Assembly (NCBI RefSeq): GCF_000963005.1
Contig: NZ_JZHZ01000007.1
Location: 3,380,201-3,444,200, forward strand
Length of the DNA stretch: 64,000 bases
DNA from: Xanthomonas sp. GPE 39
Lineage (GTDB): Bacteria; Pseudomonadota; Gammaproteobacteria; Xanthomonadales; Xanthomonadaceae
Direction of reading: 5' to 3'
Shown here one piece after another: positions 63,034 through 64,000 of this stretch. Each line of letters starts with the position of its first letter. The stretch's first letter is position 1. A program made the position numbers and the translations under genes. The notes under the pieces were generated by a model. The model ran no database searches and had not been told where the DNA came from. It saw only the letters and a list, made by a program, of their open reading frames with translations.

Positions 63034-63909
63034 ATGCGCCTGGGCCTAGCCGCCAACCGATTGCACCACGAGGGCGAGAACGCGGCCCTGTTCCGCTGGT
63101 TGCGTGCCTGCGAGACCGGCATCCGTGAACTGCAGCTCGGCCTGCATGCGGTGGGCCGTACCCACGACGCAATCGTGCGCGCCGGCCTACTGCCCCACTA
63201 TGCAGGCCTCAAGCGTTATCCGTTCGGTCGCGAAGGCGGGTTGATGCAACTTGTCGCCGAGGTGGTCGGTCTGGAAAGCACACAACGCACGCTTGACGGA
63301 GCAATTTATCTCATCGACCCGGTCGATCCGTCATCGATCTTTCCAGAGGCGGTTGCACTCAAGCGCCAGTGCGTGATCCACGGTAAACCCTTCATCTCCA
63401 CGCTCGCCAGCGCTCGCGACTGGATCGAGATGGAGCGCATACATGCCGGACTGACGGCAGACCCCGGTGCCGACGACCTGCACAGGTTCGAACAGCATAC
63501 GCTGGCGCTGATTGCACACGACGCGATGAAACCGCAGATGCTCGCCTTCGCCAGCGAGTATTTCGATCTGCTGTCACGCTTCGGCAACCGCATCGCCACC
63601 GGTACCACAGGCCAGCAGCTCAACGAATTGGCCTGGAGCCGTGGTTGGCCACAGGGCCAGGACTGGGTGCAGCGCTACCAAAGCGGCCCCCTTGGAGGAG
63701 ACGCGCAAATAGCCTCTAGCGTGTTGTCAGGAGTATGCCAGCGGGCGTTATTTTTTGAGGATGCGCATGTTGCGCGTCAGCACGAGGCAGACATCCAGTT
63801 ACTGGAGCGTGCGGTGTCGACGGTGAGTGATGTTGCGGTGTGCATGAGCTCGCCGTTGGTTGCTCGACGCTGGGCGGCGGCGGCGTTGCAGCGCGGGGTT
63901 GTCGGTTGA
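63034..63909 (+). CDS. Tandem methylglyoxal-synthase-like protein
   Basis: A 291-residue protein made of two MGS-fold domains. The C-terminal half (about 157-285) has the methylglyoxal synthase features: LIAHD (His162/Asp163), TGTTG (189-193), SGPLGGD with Asp223 and FFEDAH (Asp243). The N-terminal half (about 1-135) has the same order of elements but VGRTHD for the phosphate loop and PFGREGG for SGPLGGD, so it should not be catalytic. The product would make methylglyoxal from dihydroxyacetone phosphate. Single-domain MgsA is about 150 residues. An in-frame GTG upstream (62929) is less likely. Confidence 0.85.
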   Translation: MRLGLAANRLHHEGENAALFRWLRACETGIRELQLGLHAVGRTHDAIVRAGLLPHYAGLKRYPFGREGGLMQLVAEVVGLESTQRTLDGAIYLIDPVDPSSIFPEAVALKRQCVIHGKPFISTLASARDWIEMERIHAGLTADPGADDLHRFEQHTLALIAHDAMKPQMLAFASEYFDLLSRFGNRIATGTTGQQLNELAWSRGWPQGQDWVQRYQSGPLGGDAQIASSVLSGVCQRALFFEDAHVARQHEADIQLLERAVSTVSDVAVCMSSPLVARRWAAAALQRGVVG

Positions 63910-63938
63910 GGGGGATGTTTGTTTTTTGGGGCAATAAA

Positions 63939-63967
63939 AAATCCCCGTCCTGTTGGGACGGGGATTT
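63939..63967 (-). terminator. rrn operon terminator
   Basis: A perfect 12-bp stem AAATCCCCGTCC/GGACGGGGATTT around a loop of about 5 nt, followed on the minus strand by TTTTATTGC. It lies just beyond the 3' end of the 5S rRNA. Confidence 0.92.
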
Positions 63968-63974
63968 GGGGTAA

Positions 63975-64000
63975 AGCCCCTGGCGATGACCTACTCTCGC
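63975..64000 (-). rRNA. rrf: 5S rRNA, 3' end only
   Basis: Minus strand GCGAGAGTAGGTCATCGCC followed by AGGGGC matches the 3' terminal helix of proteobacterial 5S rRNA. The rest of the gene and the 23S and 16S genes lie beyond the window. Confidence 0.9.

Overview
The window is a gene-dense, roughly 63 % GC bacterial chromosome segment. It is most likely from a Xanthomonas species, probably of the early-branching albilineans-like group (inference; no database search was possible). Pointers are a complete oleA/oleB/oleC/oleD set with OleA of exactly 338 residues, an Ax21-family outer-membrane protein, the hemD-hemX-hemY block, the rhodanese-secB-gpsA block, and many small Xanthomonas-style secreted proteins. 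A type I-F CRISPR array at the left edge is compatible with that group but does not prove it.

Layout, left to right. 1-922: leader-distal end of a type I-F CRISPR array (no cas gene in the window). 1032-8594: dcp dipeptidase lipoprotein, arfB with an acyltransferase, a DUF2059 secreted protein, truC, and the ubiJ-ubiB pair. 8652-15422: the long-chain olefin (ole) cluster on the minus strand, physically split by an opposite-strand cysteine-cluster gene, a lower-GC secreted protein and a decayed Fic-family gene. 15524-18079: small lipoproteins and secreted proteins, trmL, ax21. 18178-20733: gpsA, secB, rhodanese and a small secreted protein. 20779-24407: a thioesterase and hemD-hemX-hemY. 24538-27728: thiolase (fadI-like), an unknown protein, and a Cu/Zn-SOD-like lipoprotein that has lost most zinc ligands. 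27983-34456: a nitrogen-regulation island (ntrC, ntrB, amtB, glnK, glnA) with recognisable NtrC sites and a sigma-54 promoter. 34520-46226: uppP, PEBP, a TPR-sulfotransferase fusion, a YheT hydrolase, acyltransferase, thioesterase, an overlapping parA-sixA-yceI-PLD operon, an AEC transporter and a secreted TPR-like protein. 46351-56506: a fused indolepyruvate:ferredoxin oxidoreductase, DUF938, EcsC, MFS, and several secreted proteins. 56696-62687: gltB-gltD. 63034-63909: a tandem-domain methylglyoxal-synthase-like gene. The right edge enters the 3' end of a 5S rRNA gene on the minus strand, so an rrn operon lies just outside.

Nitrogen logic: PII (glnK), the ammonium channel (amtB), NtrB/NtrC, glutamine synthetase (glnA) and glutamate synthase (gltBD) all lie within 35 kb. 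Upstream of glnA there are three GCAC-N7-GTGC-type NtrC dyads and a near-perfect -24/-12 element. A fourth dyad abuts the ntrB start codon, suggesting NtrC autoregulation.

No obviously novel defence or biosynthetic system was found. The most interesting items are the regulatory architecture of the nitrogen island, the metal-ligand-depleted SOD, the tandem methylglyoxal-synthase fold protein with one degenerate half, the Fic pseudogene inside the ole cluster, and a three-repeat secreted protein.
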